22,870 nucleotides of DNA from assembly GCA_965367295.1 (NCBI GenBank), contig CBDUHN010000048.1, positions 1 to 22,870 on the forward strand. The letters are read 5' to 3'. The number at the start of each line of letters is the position of its first letter. Position 1 is the stretch's first letter. The position numbers were made by a program, and so were the translations under genes. The notes below the pieces were generated by a model. That model worked only from the letters and a program-made list of their open reading frames with translations, was not told the DNA's origin and did not search any database. Below, piece after piece: positions 22,184 through 22,870 of this stretch. The DNA is from JAIVHA01 sp965367295. GTDB lineage: Bacteria; Pseudomonadota; Gammaproteobacteria; DSM-19610.

Positions 22184-22870
22184 ATCTACGCCAACATCGC
22201 GCTATTCACTGCCTGCTCAGCGGTATGATCAGGCTTATGGGCATACTGTTGTTGCTATACGGCTCGGCACAGGCGGCACCCAAGGAGGCCTTTGATCATT
22301 TCTCCACCGGCTTCCCACTTACCGGCGCTCACGCCATCAGCGAGTGCGGAAGCTGTCATGTCGGCGGCACCTTCAAGGGGACGCCGACCCGCTGCGCATC
22401 CTGTCACAGCCCCGCATCGCGGGTAAACGCATCGATAAAACCCGCCACCCATATCAACAGCACCGACAGCTGCGAGGATTGTCACAGTAGCCGCAGCTGG
22501 AACCAGGTTCCACGTGTGGATCACAGCGCCGTTCTGGGCAGTTGCAGCAGTTGTCATGATGGCCTGCATGCCGTAGGCAAAAGCACCAGCCATGTCACCA
22601 GCGACAACCGCTGCGAAACCTGCCACCGCACCAACAGTTTTTCCGGCGCAAGCTTCGATCACAGCACCATCACCGGTAATTGCACCAGCTGCCACAATGG
22701 TTCCACGGCCAGCGGAAAATCCACCTCCCATATCCAGACCAGCAACCAGTGTGAGAGCTGCCACCGTACCGGCCGCTGGGATTCCGTATCGCGGGTCGAT
22801 CATGCCGAGGTACTTGGCACCTGCACCAGCTGTCACAACGGCACCACCGCCATGGGCAAGCCGGTGAATC
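22180..22870 (+). CDS. Second multihaem c-type cytochrome, 3' end beyond the window
   Basis: The frame opens with an ATG overlapping the previous stop by ATGA and stays open to the window edge (230 codons and one base). A signal peptide (about 14-32, GILLLLYGSAQAA) is followed by FDHFSTGFPLTGAH and eight CxxCH motifs at C56, C72, C98, C122, C145, C168, C191 and C215. From C98 on the motifs alternate every 23-24 residues, giving a 46-47-residue di-haem unit of the form SH-x2-TSN-x-C-x-x-CHRT...DH-x3-(L/T)G-x-CxSCHNG-x3-xGK. This is a different repeat from the 21-haem protein. The repetitive pattern is like that of very long extracellular cytochromes, but total length and haem number are unknown here. 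Ser/Thr/Asn richness suits an exposed protein. Confidence 0.9.
   Translation, partial: MNLRQHRAIHCLLSGMIRLMGILLLLYGSAQAAPKEAFDHFSTGFPLTGAHAISECGSCHVGGTFKGTPTRCASCHSPASRVNASIKPATHINSTDSCEDCHSSRSWNQVPRVDHSAVLGSCSSCHDGLHAVGKSTSHVTSDNRCETCHRTNSFSGASFDHSTITGNCTSCHNGSTASGKSTSHIQTSNQCESCHRTGRWDSVSRVDHAEVLGTCTSCHNGTTAMGKPVN

Noticed and set aside
20750..22870. Regularly spaced repeats that could suggest a CRISPR or tandem DNA repeat
   Set aside because: The regularity is at protein level (CxxCH modules), with nucleotide divergence between units and open reading frames throughout.

Overview
The window looks like a chromosomal segment of a high-GC gammaproteobacterium, probably a respiratory or chemolithotrophic one. 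This is inferred from the complete ccmABCDEFGHI operon with separate ccmH and ccmI genes, a four-subunit cytoplasmic NAD(P)-linked [NiFe]-hydrogenase of the group 3b type, a quinone-linked malate dehydrogenase relative, and a cluster of multihaem c-type cytochromes. No taxonomic marker gene is present, so the lineage is an inference.

Layout. 1-564: one small, lower-GC, membrane-anchored hypothetical gene (minus strand). 766-5419: a minus-strand hydrogenase operon, in transcription order beta (two [4Fe-4S]), gamma (FAD/NAD(P)), delta (small subunit), alpha (large [NiFe] subunit) and a maturation protease. 5420-5525: a short divergent promoter region with a CACACA/TGTGTG inverted repeat. 5526-12821: the plus-strand cytochrome c maturation operon, mostly joined by 4-nt ATGA or 1-nt overlaps. 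12822-13087: a convergent gap holding a dRS3/REP-like element and a direct repeat. 13088-16012: an Mqo-like flavoprotein and pyruvate kinase, both minus strand. 16146-18122: an exported Sel1-plus-ankyrin-repeat protein. 18109-19419: a membrane-anchored ferredoxin-flavoprotein (minus). 19420-19673: a divergent regulatory region with a strong promoter whose -10 sits inside a perfect inverted repeat. 19674 to the end (plus): a predicted bis-haem cytochrome b, a 21-haem cytochrome c, and the start of a second multihaem cytochrome cut by the window edge after eight haem motifs.

The most interesting part is 18109-22870. The gene set could form a complete path from cytoplasmic NAD(P)H (flavin and Fe-S protein), across the membrane (two b haems predicted from paired H-X13-H motifs on two helices), to periplasmic or extracellular c haems (7 triheme modules, then a 46-47-residue di-haem repeat protein of unknown full length). 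The flavoprotein appears circularly permuted: its FAD-contacting TNVPGLFIAGE motif lies before, not after, the first Rossmann motif, and one ligand of its second [4Fe-4S] motif is His instead of Cys. The ccm operon in the same window would supply haem attachment.

Secondary observations: CTCTCCC/GGGAGAGG-type palindromes mark three intercistronic gaps in otherwise tightly packed operons, and one of them lies inside a 43-codon ORF that overlaps both ccmG and ccmH by ATGA. No gene-free stretch is longer than about 270 bases. No tRNA, rRNA, CRISPR array or insertion sequence was seen.
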